Shown: positions 43,836 to 53,624 of the stretch, piece by piece
How the letters are laid out: the number at the start of each line of letters is the position of its first letter
How positions within the stretch are numbered: the first letter of the stretch is position 1
Origin: Chryseobacterium sp. FP211-J200
GTDB lineage: Bacteria; Bacteroidota; Bacteroidia; Flavobacteriales; Weeksellaceae
Direction of reading: 5' to 3'
Length of the DNA stretch: 64,000 nucleotides
NCBI RefSeq assembly: GCF_001643375.1
Contig: NZ_LSHB01000021.1
Span: 1 to 64,000 of the forward strand
Notes under the pieces: model-generated
Seen by the model: the letters and a program-made list of their open reading frames with translations, nothing else
What the model was told of the DNA's origin: nothing
Database searches by the model: none
Program-made: the position numbers and the translations under genes

Positions 43836-46661
43836 ATGAAAAAAGTATTATGCACGGTCTTACTGTGTGCATCAATGATCATTTTCGCACAGAAAGGCAC
43901 AGTCTCAGGAAATATCAACGACAACTCTCGGATAGCACTGCCTGGCGCAAAAATCACGTTGAGTCCAGGCAATATTTTTACGGTCTCAGACGAACACGGT
44001 AATTTCGTCTTCCTTGATGTTCCTGCAGGAAATTACACCTTGAATGTCGATTATATCGGATATGGTCAAAAAGGTATCCCCATATTGGTAGATTCAGATA
44101 GGAACACAAGACAGAATATTGTTTTCACTACAAAGGAAGAGCAGATCTCTGAGGTAAAGATCAAAGGTTTAGCTTTACAAAACCAAGCTCGTGCACTCAA
44201 TAAGCAAAAAAGCAATGCCAATATTACCAATGTCATTTCAGCGGATCAAATGGGAAAGTTCCCTGATGCCAATATTGGTGACGCTTTGAAAAGAGTTCCA
44301 GGAATCACCATGCAGAATGACCAAGGGGAAGCGAGAAATATAATCATTAGAGGCTTGGCTCCCGAACTGAATTCCGTAACCTTAAATGGGAACAGAATTC
44401 CGTCTGCTGAAGGAGATAACAGAAATGTGCAGATGGATTTGATTCCCTCAGATATGATCCAGATCGTTGAAGTCAATAAAACATTGACTTCTGATATGGA
44501 CGCCGACGCGATTGGAGGATCTGTGGACCTCATCACTAGAACCGCATCGGCAAAGGAGAGAATTTCAATTTCTACGGCCTCGGGCTACAATCCAATTCGT
44601 TCAAAAGCTTTGTTTGCGGACAGTTTTGTGTACAGCAACAGGTTTGCAGGTGGAAAATTAGGATTGGTCTTAAACGGTTCATACAATAACAATGATTACG
44701 GTTCTGATAATGTGGAAGGCGTCTGGACAAAAGATGATGCGGGAAATGTTTATATGGAGGAAATGGACATCCGAAAGTACGATGTAAAACGTGAAAGAAA
44801 AAGTATAGGAACTGATCTTGATTTTAAATTTAATGATAAAAATAACATCAGAGTTTCTGCTTTGTACAACTGGAGAGACGATTGGGAAAACAGATACAGA
44901 TTAAGAATAAAAGATATCGAACCTATTTATTCTGATGCTTCCGAGACCAATATCTCAGGATTCAATGCGGTGCTGAACCGTCAAACAAAAGGTGGGATCA
45001 ATAATAAGCTAAATGATTCAAGACGTCTGGAAAGACAGATCATGCAGAATTATTCGATACTCGGAAATCACGTTATCGGTAGTAAACTGGAGATGGATTG
45101 GGGCGCCTCTTACTCAAAGGCTGAGGAACAGAGACCCGACGAAAGATATTTGACCTACGAAGCTGAAACTGCAGATAACGGTGATGACATCGGACTGTCA
45201 AGTAATTTTTCAACCAAAAAGCCAATGTTCACATTACAGAATCAGGTTGGTCTCAATCAGTATGCTTTTGATGAGTTGAGCCAGCAAAACGGACTTACTT
45301 ATGAAGAGGAGATCACGGGCAGATTGAATTTCAGAGTTCCGTTTTCTATCATTGAAAATCAAAAAGGCCGTTTGAGATTTGGTGGAAAGGCCAGATTGAA
45401 ATTCAAAAAACGTGAAAATGATTTCTTTTCCTACGAACCTACCGGAAATTTCATGGATAATCTAGGGCAGACCGGTCTTGTGAATTGGAATGGACGTTTC
45501 AATCCAAATTCAGCTTATGCTCCCGGACTTTTTGCAAGCAACACTTATTTAGGAAATCTAAATTTAAACGCTCCATCTTACGAGCAGTCAAGTGAGCCTT
45601 CAGAATTTCTTTCGTCAAATTATTCGGCGAACGAAAAGATTTACGCGGGTTATCTGAGGTGGGACCAGAACTTTACTGATCAACTTTCCATGATCATCGG
45701 AGTTAGAGTTGAAAATACCCAGATCGACTACACTGGAAATGTGGTTGAGGACGAAGAGAATCTTACAGGAAGCAGAAGTATCGAAAGCCAATACACCAAC
45801 TGGTTGCCGAGCATTGCTTTCAAATACGCTCCTGATAGGGATCTGGTACTGAGGGTTGCATACTCCACCGCCTTGGCAAGACCTAGTTATTTCAAAATAT
45901 CGCCTTATGTCAATATCTTGCCGAATGACAGAGTGGTCTCTGCTGGAAATCCTGATTTGAAGGCTTCTTACGCCCATAATTATGATGTGATGGGAGAATA
46001 TTATTTTAAATCTGTCGGGATCTTGTCTTTGGGAGGTTTCTATAAGAAGATCAACAATTTCATCTACGATTACAGAGATCAAAGTTTCAACAGAGAAAAA
46101 TTTGCACAGATGTTTCCAGATATCTCGAATACTTTAGAAGGCGGTCAGAACTACACGTTGGTATTGCCACAGAACGGTGAGTCTGTCCAGGTCTACGGTT
46201 TTGAGGCGGCGGTGCAGAGGCAGCTTGATTTTCTTCCTGGCTTTCTTTCGCATTTTGGCGTCTATCTAAACTACACCTACACAAAATCCAAGGCAAAAGG
46301 TGTATATAATGCGGACGGAGATCTGAGGACAAATGTGATGTTGCCGGGAACGGCGCCTCATATGTTCAACTCATCTTTATCATGGGAGAGCAAAAAATTC
46401 ACTGCTAGACTGTCATTGAATCACGCCGCGGCCTATCTTGATGAGTTTGGTTCCACGGATTTTGATGACCGCTACTATGACAAACAGACTTTTGTGGACG
46501 CCAATGTTTCTTACGCACTTACAAGCTTCATGAGAGTTTTTGCAGAGGCCAATAACTTGACCAACCAGCCGTTACGTTACTATCAGGGTGAAAAAAACAG
46601 AACCATGCAGATGGAATATTATATGCCGAGATATACGCTGGGATTAAAATTTGATTTTTAA
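43836..46661 (+). CDS. TonB-dependent receptor with carboxypeptidase-like N-terminal domain (phytase-linked)
   Basis: A 941-residue outer-membrane receptor. A signal peptide (1-19, ending MIIFAQ) is followed by a CarboxypepD_reg-like domain (GTVSGNINDNSRIALPGAKI to VDYIGYGQK), a plug with FPDANIGDALKRVPGITMQN, IIIRGLAPELNSVTLNGNR and DADAIGGSVDLITR, and a barrel ending YTLGLKFDF. This subtype (TIGR01782 style, Caulobacter-type) often pairs with hydrolases. The next gene, a beta-propeller phytase, starts within 23 bases, which points to inositol-phosphate or phytate breakdown products as substrate. Confidence 0.9.
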   Translation: MKKVLCTVLLCASMIIFAQKGTVSGNINDNSRIALPGAKITLSPGNIFTVSDEHGNFVFLDVPAGNYTLNVDYIGYGQKGIPILVDSDRNTRQNIVFTTKEEQISEVKIKGLALQNQARALNKQKSNANITNVISADQMGKFPDANIGDALKRVPGITMQNDQGEARNIIIRGLAPELNSVTLNGNRIPSAEGDNRNVQMDLIPSDMIQIVEVNKTLTSDMDADAIGGSVDLITRTASAKERISISTASGYNPIRSKALFADSFVYSNRFAGGKLGLVLNGSYNNNDYGSDNVEGVWTKDDAGNVYMEEMDIRKYDVKRERKSIGTDLDFKFNDKNNIRVSALYNWRDDWENRYRLRIKDIEPIYSDASETNISGFNAVLNRQTKGGINNKLNDSRRLERQIMQNYSILGNHVIGSKLEMDWGASYSKAEEQRPDERYLTYEAETADNGDDIGLSSNFSTKKPMFTLQNQVGLNQYAFDELSQQNGLTYEEEITGRLNFRVPFSIIENQKGRLRFGGKARLKFKKRENDFFSYEPTGNFMDNLGQTGLVNWNGRFNPNSAYAPGLFASNTYLGNLNLNAPSYEQSSEPSEFLSSNYSANEKIYAGYLRWDQNFTDQLSMIIGVRVENTQIDYTGNVVEDEENLTGSRSIESQYTNWLPSIAFKYAPDRDLVLRVAYSTALARPSYFKISPYVNILPNDRVVSAGNPDLKASYAHNYDVMGEYYFKSVGILSLGGFYKKINNFIYDYRDQSFNREKFAQMFPDISNTLEGGQNYTLVLPQNGESVQVYGFEAAVQRQLDFLPGFLSHFGVYLNYTYTKSKAKGVYNADGDLRTNVMLPGTAPHMFNSSLSWESKKFTARLSLNHAAAYLDEFGSTDFDDRYYDKQTFVDANVSYALTSFMRVFAEANNLTNQPLRYYQGEKNRTMQMEYYMPRYTLGLKFDF

Positions 46662-46683
46662 GAAAATGAATAAAAGAATATAT

Positions 46684-47700
46684 ATGAAAAGAAGTTTTGT
46701 TGTGCTTGGAATGTTGACGTTGTTGACATCTTGCTCAGTATTGAAAAAGAACAAAAATGCTTTAAAACCCGACATCATTACAGAAAAAGTGATGTTCGAT
46801 ACTGATGATCCAGCAATATGGATAAATCCTGATGATGCCTCAAAAAGCATTATTGTGGGAACAGATAAGCTGACTGATGGGGGATTATATGCATTTGATC
46901 TTGAAGGGAAAATTATCAATAAAGTAACAGGACTTGGTCGTCCAAATAATGTTGATATTGGTTATGGACTTTCTTTGAATGGCAAATTAGTGGATTTTGC
47001 TGCAGTTACTGAAAGAGACACCGATAAAGTAAGAATTTATTCATTACCGGAATTAAAAGAAATTGGTGAATTTTCAGTATTCGATGGTGAAGAGCTCCGT
47101 TCACCGATGGGAATATCCGTATACAAAGACCCTGAATCGAAAGACATCTATGTGATCGTAGGAAGGAAGACAGGGCCGAGTGATCAATACTTGTGGCAGT
47201 ACAGGCTTTCTGATGACCAAGGCAAGATAAAAGCTGATGTCGTGAGAAAATTAGGCCAGTTCAGCGGACTGAAAGAGATAGAAAGCATCGCTGTTGATGC
47301 AGAATTGGGATTCATCTACTATTCTGATGAGATGTTTGGCGTACACGTCTATCATGCTGACCCGGCAAAAGGAGATGAAGAAATTTTGTTATTTGGCCAA
47401 GGCGACTTCAAGAGAGATATCGAGGGAATCTCGATCTATCCGACAGGAAAAGGTAAAGGCTATATCTTAATTTCCAATCAGCAGGCAGATACCTTCAATG
47501 TCTACCTGAGAGAAGATCCTGCAAAAGGAAAGATCGCAGAAGTACCATTCTCTACAAGCGAAAGTGACGGATCTGAAGTTACAGCGATCCCTTTAGGTGA
47601 TCGTTTTCCTAAAGGCGTTCTTGTGGCCATGAGCAATGGAAAAGTATTTCATTACTACGATTGGCGCAAGATCGAAGAGCAAATCACAAAGGCGAGATAG
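46684..47700 (+). CDS. Beta-propeller phytase, lipoprotein
   Basis: A 338-residue 3-phytase-like enzyme that removes phosphate from phytate using Ca2+. From the Met of MKRSFVVLGMLTLLTSC a lipoprotein signal with Cys is visible (an ATG 18 bases upstream is the alternative). Family motifs include DDPAIWINPDDASKSIIVGT with DDPAIW at its core, GRPNNVDIGYG, AVTERDTDKVRIY, EIESIAVDAELGFIYYSDE and DIEGISIY. The six blades appear complete. It follows its TBDR on the same strand, so enzyme and receptor are presumably co-expressed under phosphate need, though no Pho box was recognised. Confidence 0.92.
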   Translation: MKRSFVVLGMLTLLTSCSVLKKNKNALKPDIITEKVMFDTDDPAIWINPDDASKSIIVGTDKLTDGGLYAFDLEGKIINKVTGLGRPNNVDIGYGLSLNGKLVDFAAVTERDTDKVRIYSLPELKEIGEFSVFDGEELRSPMGISVYKDPESKDIYVIVGRKTGPSDQYLWQYRLSDDQGKIKADVVRKLGQFSGLKEIESIAVDAELGFIYYSDEMFGVHVYHADPAKGDEEILLFGQGDFKRDIEGISIYPTGKGKGYILISNQQADTFNVYLREDPAKGKIAEVPFSTSESDGSEVTAIPLGDRFPKGVLVAMSNGKVFHYYDWRKIEEQITKAR

Positions 47701-47892
47701 TTAGCAATTTATCATTTGCAGACCAAGGTCATTTATAAATGAGGTCATATTATTGACAAAATACACGACAGTACATATCCGAATATTAAAATTAACATCG
47801 AACACTTGAGTAATGGCAAGACCTTATTGTTGATCAGCTTTATTGATATAGCTGTTGGTTAATGCTTCTAGATTTATTCTAATACTACACCA

Positions 47893-48684
47893 TCATAGAT
47901 TCAAAACCAAACCCAGACCGGCAGACTTCGATTGAATGACCGGATAGATGAAGGTGACGCCTTTCGATTCGTTATTTTTGAAGATCTTATTGACAATGGG
48001 GAATATCCAATAGGCAATCTCGGTGCTCAGGATACCAAATCCAGCACCTGCAACCACATCGCCTACCCAATGTTTATCATTTAATGTCCTGTAAACACCT
48101 GTAAAAATTGCAATCGGATATCCTGAAAGGGCAATCCAAATATTCTCATCCTGATATTCTCTGAAGAGAAAATGGGCGGAAGAAAAAGCAGTCGCTGTAT
48201 GGCCGGAAGGAAAAGAAAGATGATTGGTACCATCCGGACGTTCCTCTTTTACAAGATGCTTTAAAGGCAAAACAAATGCAGCTGAAATCAGCTGAGAGGT
48301 TCCGTAGATAATAGTTCGCTCCTTAAGATCATGCTTTCCTTTTATGCCTGCAAGATGATAACCGTAGACCATTGCTGCAGGCAAATATTGGGTGTAGTTA
48401 TCAAGCGTGATATGCTTAGGTTGATGTTCTCCGATCTCATACTTTGTGGAACTGTTTAGATTTTTGAGCGCATCAGAACTTAGGCTGACCACTCCGAAGC
48501 CAATAAACACTGTTGGAATAATGAGTTTTTTGTAGCTTGGTCTGTACACTGAATCACCGTAATTTTCTACATCGAGTTTTTTCAGTTCGGCTGAATCAGA
48601 TTTAACCTGTCCAAAACAAATATTTGAACAGGTTAAACCAATGATTATTAATATTTTCTTAGTTTTGAAGCTAAATCTGATCAT
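47893..48684 (-). CDS. PAP2-family phosphatase
   Basis: A 263-residue PAP2 (type 2 phosphatidic acid phosphatase) protein with an N-terminal signal (ILIIIGLTCSNICFGQ). The three catalytic motifs are present: KHLVKEERPDG (K-x6-RP), SFPSGHTATAFSSA (PSGH) and RTLNDKHWVGDVVAG (R-x5-H-x3-D). It probably dephosphorylates undecaprenyl pyrophosphate, lipid A or phospholipid in the envelope. It is directly adjacent (no gap) to the haem-binding gene and last in the operon with the metal-efflux genes. Confidence 0.88.
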   Translation of the reverse strand: MIRFSFKTKKILIIIGLTCSNICFGQVKSDSAELKKLDVENYGDSVYRPSYKKLIIPTVFIGFGVVSLSSDALKNLNSSTKYEIGEHQPKHITLDNYTQYLPAAMVYGYHLAGIKGKHDLKERTIIYGTSQLISAAFVLPLKHLVKEERPDGTNHLSFPSGHTATAFSSAHFLFREYQDENIWIALSGYPIAIFTGVYRTLNDKHWVGDVVAGAGFGILSTEIAYWIFPIVNKIFKNNESKGVTFIYPVIQSKSAGLGLVLNL

Positions 48685-49152
48685 CTACTTGATCCCCTTT
48701 TTTGTTTCATTTACCCATTTTTCTATTTCAGCCCGATCAGAAGCAGATAATTTTGCATCCTGATGAATAACCGTGTAAGAAGCAAGCGGCATTTCGCCTT
48801 CTTTGACGGTTTCTACGATCTCATCCAGTTTTTCAAGCTTTTTTTCACGGGTGTAAGAATTGAATTCATCGAAATTAAGATGTCTTTTACCCGAATTGAC
48901 GTGATCAGCCAACCACCATTTCACAGGCTGCAACTTGCTGTAAAAAGGATAAATAGTGTTGTTGGAATGGCAGTCATAACAACTGGTTTTCAAAATAGAT
49001 TTTACTTTTGGAGGTACATTGTAATGATTTCCGATTGCATTGGCAGATTGATCTTGGCTGATATTTTTCTGGACATCAATAAACTGAATGCCGATAAAAA
49101 GCAGCAGTAACACAGTTAATATATTTTTTATGGTGAAAAATGATTTATTCAT
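48685..49152 (-). CDS. Haem-binding domain protein (CxxCH)
   Basis: A 155-residue protein with an N-terminal membrane anchor (ILTVLLLLFIGIQFI) and the haem attachment motif SCYDCHSNNTIYPFYSKLQP at about residues 56-75. It belongs to the haem-binding domain family with W-WLADHV and MPLASYT features. It is expected to be periplasmic with one c-type haem. It lies 41 bases after the RND adaptor gene and abuts PAP2. A redox link to metal efflux or cell-envelope chemistry is possible but unproven. Confidence 0.85.
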   Translation of the reverse strand: MNKSFFTIKNILTVLLLLFIGIQFIDVQKNISQDQSANAIGNHYNVPPKVKSILKTSCYDCHSNNTIYPFYSKLQPVKWWLADHVNSGKRHLNFDEFNSYTREKKLEKLDEIVETVKEGEMPLASYTVIHQDAKLSASDRAEIEKWVNETKKGIK

Positions 49153-49193
49153 TATTTTAGGTTTTAGAATTTATTTTAATTATTTAGGCGGAA

Positions 49194-50348
49194 TTATTCC
49201 TCTTCACTCGCTGTATTTTTAAGCTTCATCAAAAGCGTGTACGCATTTTTAGTTACGATTTTTCTATTCTTGAAATCTTCAATATTTTTGATTTGAATGA
49301 AACCGTTTTCAGCTTCTCCCAGCGTTACCGGAATCATTCTATAAGTTTGCTTTTTTTCCTGAACAAAAACATAATCTTTACCTTCAAAATTTACGATACT
49401 TTCGTCTGGTAGTGAGTTGGAAAAGGATGTTTCAGTTTCTACTTCGGCGTTCATATACATCCCGGGAGTCAGGTTCTGGTCATACTGCTCAAAATGACAA
49501 TGGACGTCTGCCGTTCCGTCTGCATTGATATCTTTGCTGATCAGGATAATTTCTCCGCCATATTTTTTCTCCGGCTGCGTGTTGGTATAAGCTGTAAATT
49601 TTTGCCCTATTTTCAGCATTTGGAGGTCTTTTTCATAGACTTTCAGGTTCAGGTGAATGTTATTGGGGTTGATGAGTTCAAACAAAACATCAGAAGGATT
49701 CACAAACTTTCCGATATTCACATTCACTTTGCTCACAAAACCGTTAATCGTGCTGTAAACCAGAACACTTTTTCTGATATTTCCCGAAGTGAGACTTCCC
49801 GCATTGATGTTCACGAGCCGAAGCTGTTCCGCCAAAGTATTCATCATAATTCTCTGGCTGTTCATCTCAGACTGCGCCATCTGCATTACTTTATCACTGC
49901 TTGCCTGGCTTTGGTTCAACTTTTTTTGTCTGTTGTAATCCAGTTCTGCGAAATGAAGCTTCGATTTTGCCATCAGATAATCCTGCTGAAGCTGTATAAA
50001 CTGAGGATTTTCTATCACGGCAATCACCTGTCCTTTGCTTACCCGCATTCCCGGAAGGAGATTGGTATTTTTCAGATAACCGCCCAAAGGCACACTTACC
50101 GAAACCAAATTCTGAGGTGGAACATCTATTTTTCCATTGATCTTGAGCACCGTAGAAATGTTTTTCTCAGATAATGGCATTGTTTCGATGGTCGTATTTT
50201 TAAGCTGAGCATCGGTCAATTTAACCGTAGTTTCATCTTTAGGAGCTGTTGGCTTTACAACAGTTTCTTCTTTTTGATTACACTGAACCGCAAAAAAGAG
50301 GACAAGCATTAATAAAACCGAATATTTATTTTGAATTGATTTTGACAT
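49194..50348 (-). CDS. RND efflux periplasmic adaptor (CzcB/CusB-like)
   Basis: A 384-residue membrane fusion lipoprotein (LVLFFAVQCNQKEE, Cys at about 23). The barrel-sandwich hybrid PPQNLVSVSVPLGGYLKNTN (about 77-96), alpha hairpin QLQQDYLMAKSKLHFAELDY and second half STINGFVSKVNVNIGKFVNP are standard. It works with an RND pump to extrude divalent or monovalent metals. The pump gene upstream is broken by a large deletion, so this adaptor lacks its partner in the window unless it serves another pump. Confidence 0.9.
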   Translation of the reverse strand: MSKSIQNKYSVLLMLVLFFAVQCNQKEETVVKPTAPKDETTVKLTDAQLKNTTIETMPLSEKNISTVLKINGKIDVPPQNLVSVSVPLGGYLKNTNLLPGMRVSKGQVIAVIENPQFIQLQQDYLMAKSKLHFAELDYNRQKKLNQSQASSDKVMQMAQSEMNSQRIMMNTLAEQLRLVNINAGSLTSGNIRKSVLVYSTINGFVSKVNVNIGKFVNPSDVLFELINPNNIHLNLKVYEKDLQMLKIGQKFTAYTNTQPEKKYGGEIILISKDINADGTADVHCHFEQYDQNLTPGMYMNAEVETETSFSNSLPDESIVNFEGKDYVFVQEKKQTYRMIPVTLGEAENGFIQIKNIEDFKNRKIVTKNAYTLLMKLKNTASEEE

Positions 50349-50351
50349 AAT

Positions 50352-52261
50352 TTATTGATTTAAAGTGATATATTCCAGCTCAACAATGCTTTCATTAAGA
50401 TTCCAAACGGCATCTGTATAATTATTTTTGATGCTGATCGCCTGGTTGGCAAGCATTACAAATTCCAGATAATTAATTTCTCCGTTGATGAACTGTTTTT
50501 GAGCGGTTTCAAGAATCGTGTCAGCATTTTTCAGTTCATATTTCTCGTACTGAGAAACTATATCCAGGTTTTTCTGCTGAATTTCTGATAGTTTTTTATA
50601 TTGGTTTTTTAACGTAAACTCCGCATTCTGCAAATCATTTTCGGTCACAGATTCTGCAATTTTTGAAGCTTCAATCCTTGCTTTTTGTCCCCCAGAAAAT
50701 ATCGGAACCGAAACGCCAACCTGAACCGAATGAAACTGTGGTGAAGCATTGTACACTTTGTCATCTGCACCCATCCCACGGAAACTGTTGAGATTATAGG
50801 CGAATTGCAAACCCGGCAATAATTTGGATTTTTCCAAAGCAGTTTGCTGTGCTGCAATGGTTTTTTGCTGTTCCAATATTTTTAACGAAGGATTTGTGGA
50901 AACATCATTTTGAAGATTTGAAAGAGAAAAAATACGCTCTCCATCGGGAATAAATTCTGTTTCTGAATTCAAAAGCCATTGCAATTGCAGCTGTAAAGTT
51001 CTGAGTTCCTGTTTCACCTGTTTGATCTGGATTTCAATAGCTGATTTTTGATTGGCAGCAGTTGCTTTTTCCAGAATATTGCTCTCGCCACTTTTCAATC
51101 TTAAAGTTGCCTTGTCCAGAAATTGAGCATAAAAATCCAATGATTCATTCAGGATTTTGTCCTTTTCCTGCCAATACAGAATGTTGTAGAATGTCAGTGT
51201 CACGCCTTTTTTCAGCTGATATTCTTTCAATGAAATATTCAGCTCGCTTTTTTTCCATTCTTCTGTGTACAGATTTTTCTGTTTTTTGTAAACGGTGGGA
51301 AATGCAATGCTCTGGGAAACTCCGAATTTCATATCACGATAAGCGCTGTTGATTTGCCCATAGTCCGCAGAAATTCCTGTCTGAGGAATGTCAGAAGACG
51401 TCTTGATATGTCATTGTAAGTCATTGCCCCAAATCTTGTCGCATAACCGTACCGCACCTCTGCAATATCTCTTATAAACAAAGGAACATCATTGTTTTTG
51501 GTGGCGATAGCAATGTTTTTGATATCATCCAGATTTCCAACCAATCCTTCGCTTCGGATGTATAAAACAGTCGGCCCTTTTTCGATATAAGAACCGCCTG
51601 TATTCTGATTATTGGTTTTCAACGCATCGAAAACATCTGTAATGGTAATTCCATAAGCATTCAGTTTATCCGAGTTGACTGAAATTTCATATTGTTTCAG
51701 TTTACCACCGAAGCTACTGACTTCCGCAACGCCTTTTACACCAAGCAATTGTCTTCTGACAATCCAGTCCTGAAGCGTTCTGAGTTCTGTAATATCGTAT
51801 TTGCTTTCGTATCCTTTTTTCGGACGGACAACATATTGATAAATTTCACCAAGTCCTGTTGAAATAGGTCCTAAAGCTGGTGTTCCTACATCCTGTGGAA
51901 TCTGATTCTGAACCTGCTGAAGTCTTTTTGCAACCTGTTGTCTCGCCCAGTAGATATCAGTATCGTCATCAAAAACAATGGTCACCAGTGAAAGCCCGAA
52001 CCTTGAAAAACTGCGGATCTCTTTCAGTCCTGAAATATTACTGTTGGCCTGTTCTATTGGGAAAGTGACCAATCTCTCTATATCTGTCGCCCCAAATGAT
52101 GGCGCCGTTGTGATCACCTGAACCTGATTATTGGTAATATCAGGAACGGCATCTATTGGCAATTGGGTCACCTGATAGGATCCTACGCCTATCAACCCGA
52201 ATACCAATAATGCTATAATGAGTTTATTCTTCACAGAAAACTCAATGATTTTTGTAAGCAT
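50352..52261 (-). pseudogene. CzcA/CusA-type heavy-metal RND pump fused to TolC, with a large internal deletion
   Basis: Bacteroidetes CzcA pumps of about 1440 residues often carry a C-terminal TolC-like domain. Here the N-terminus (52261 down) reads IIEFSVKNKLIIALLVFGLI, LPIDAVPDITNNQVQVIT, and so on to about residue 283, ending FGAMTYND. From about 51415 the frame is lost (stop 51329). In another frame the sequence reads SDIPQTGISADYGQINSAYR followed by the TolC domain (MKFGVSQSIAFPTVYKKQKN), which runs to 50352. Some 800 codons, including the proton-relay helices, are missing, and the frame shifts at the junction. The efflux pump cannot be functional. Confidence 0.88.
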
Positions 52262-52448
52262 AATTAATTCTGTTAAATCTTAATTTTAAACAAATGGTAT
52301 TTGCTCTTCGATCCTATCAACAATGTTCATTAAAACCTCTACGCTTACAAGTAAGTGCAGAAACGATTTTTGTTTTGATTTTAAACAATAGAATCAAAGT
52401 AGAGCTCAACACAGGATGTGTGTTGAAACATAAAAAAAAGGTTAATTG

Positions 52449-52826
52449 TCAGCTTTTAGGAGGCTGCCAGATAGAATTTACAACGTCTTTGTAATAGAAT
52501 AGACGGTCATAGGAGAAGATGCTCTCATGATCATCTGATGGTATTTCCTTTTTAATTTCAACTTTGAAATCAGAAATTATGGTAAATACAAGAATGAGCG
52601 GAAATGAGTGGACTACGAAAGGTAATTTTTGATCTGTCTGGTAGTCTGCATCTTTCACAGGGTGATCATAATGCATTTTAAGGAAAGAAATCAGTGTCAT
52701 CTCAGGATTATCTGCACTATGCTCAATAAAATGCTCTATCAGTGTCGGGATTTTTAATAGCTGATACAGTTCAGTTGTCGAAACCAAATAAAAAGAAAGT
52801 AACAGTATGGAAATCCATTTTTTCAC
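52449..52826 (-). CDS. Hypothetical protein associated with metal-efflux operons
   Basis: A 125-residue protein with an N-terminal signal-like helix (MKKWISILLLSFYLVSTTEL). The conserved-looking core LIEHFIEHSADNPEMTLIS and FLKMHYDHPVKDADYQTDQK with several His, Asp and Met is common just upstream of CzcA-type genes in flavobacteria. Histidine-rich stretches suggest metal contact, but no function is known. It precedes the broken pump gene by 187 bases on the same strand. Confidence 0.7.
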   Translation of the reverse strand: MKKWISILLLSFYLVSTTELYQLLKIPTLIEHFIEHSADNPEMTLISFLKMHYDHPVKDADYQTDQKLPFVVHSFPLILVFTIISDFKVEIKKEIPSDDHESIFSYDRLFYYKDVVNSIWQPPKS

Positions 52827-53168
52827 ATATTAAAATTAAGAAATATTACGTTAAGAATGATTATAAATATACCTCTAATTCAAACATATAAACACCAATA
52901 TCAATCAACTAAAATTAATGAAAACACTGTGTTTACATATCAGGTTAGATGAAATAATATGGATGGTTATACATTATTAGAGCTTAGACATGACCTGCTT
53001 CCTTATGGTGTCTGAAAAAAGAGGACTTTGATGATTTTAAAAACAACCTGAATTCCGGCGTACACACCAGACTTTTTTTTTAGCCTTTTTAATTGTCATA
53101 ACAAAGTCCCGGCTACGGTTCCAGATAACCCTGAACACCGTTGATCAATCTTATTAATAATTTTATTT
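52827..53168. other. Intergenic region between the metal and thiol operons
   Basis: About 340 bases with stops in all frames. Minus-strand reading gives short fragments (for example MTIKKAKKKVW) that could be remnants, but nothing identifiable. No clear terminator for DsrE was found. Confidence 0.35.
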
Positions 53169-53621
53169 TTAAGGTTTAATAATTGCCCAGCCTTCATCGT
53201 GTCTCAGAATCATTTCTCCATTTCCGCTGGATGTATAATTCACAAATTCGAAAAGTTCCGATTGGTCTATCTGCTTTTCCCGAAGCGTATTTTCACACTG
53301 GACCATCGTAACACCTTTATTTTTAAGGTCTATCAAAAGAGATCCATATGGATTCTTTTTTCTGTACATTTCTACGCCCCCACCGAAAGCCAGCAATTCC
53401 ACTTTCAGTTTTCCCTTAAGTCTTGGGTCTTCCAATGCATTATTGATATTTCTAATAATTGCCCTGATCTTATTTTCATCAGATTCATTGATCACATACA
53501 ATACTTTATACTCTTTTTTGCTCAATTTTGCAGGTTGATAAACAGAGGAAGATTCTTGGGCGAAAGTTTTCAATGCCATCAGCATTGTTGACAAAATAAA
53601 TATTCTTATTAAATTTTTCAT
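53169..53621 (-). CDS. Exported DsrE-family protein
   Basis: A 150-residue protein with a signal peptide (ending LKTFAQ) and a DsrE-like fold: YKVLYVINESDENKIRAIIR, LKVELLAFGGGVEMYRKKNP, LIDLKNKGVTMVQCENTLRE with a single conserved Cys. DsrE proteins handle persulfide sulfur or act in sulfur relay. It ends a minus-strand set of thioredoxin-like and rhodanese proteins, so sulfur transfer in the periplasm is likely. Confidence 0.85.
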   Translation of the reverse strand: MKNLIRIFILSTMLMALKTFAQESSSVYQPAKLSKKEYKVLYVINESDENKIRAIIRNINNALEDPRLKGKLKVELLAFGGGVEMYRKKNPYGSLLIDLKNKGVTMVQCENTLREKQIDQSELFEFVNYTSSGNGEMILRHDEGWAIIKP

Positions 53622-53624
53622 TTT

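Noticed and set aside
47715-47750. Palindrome TCATTTATAAATGA after the phytase gene as a terminator
   Set aside because: It is AT-rich and lacks a T run; it is probably chance in AT-rich DNA.
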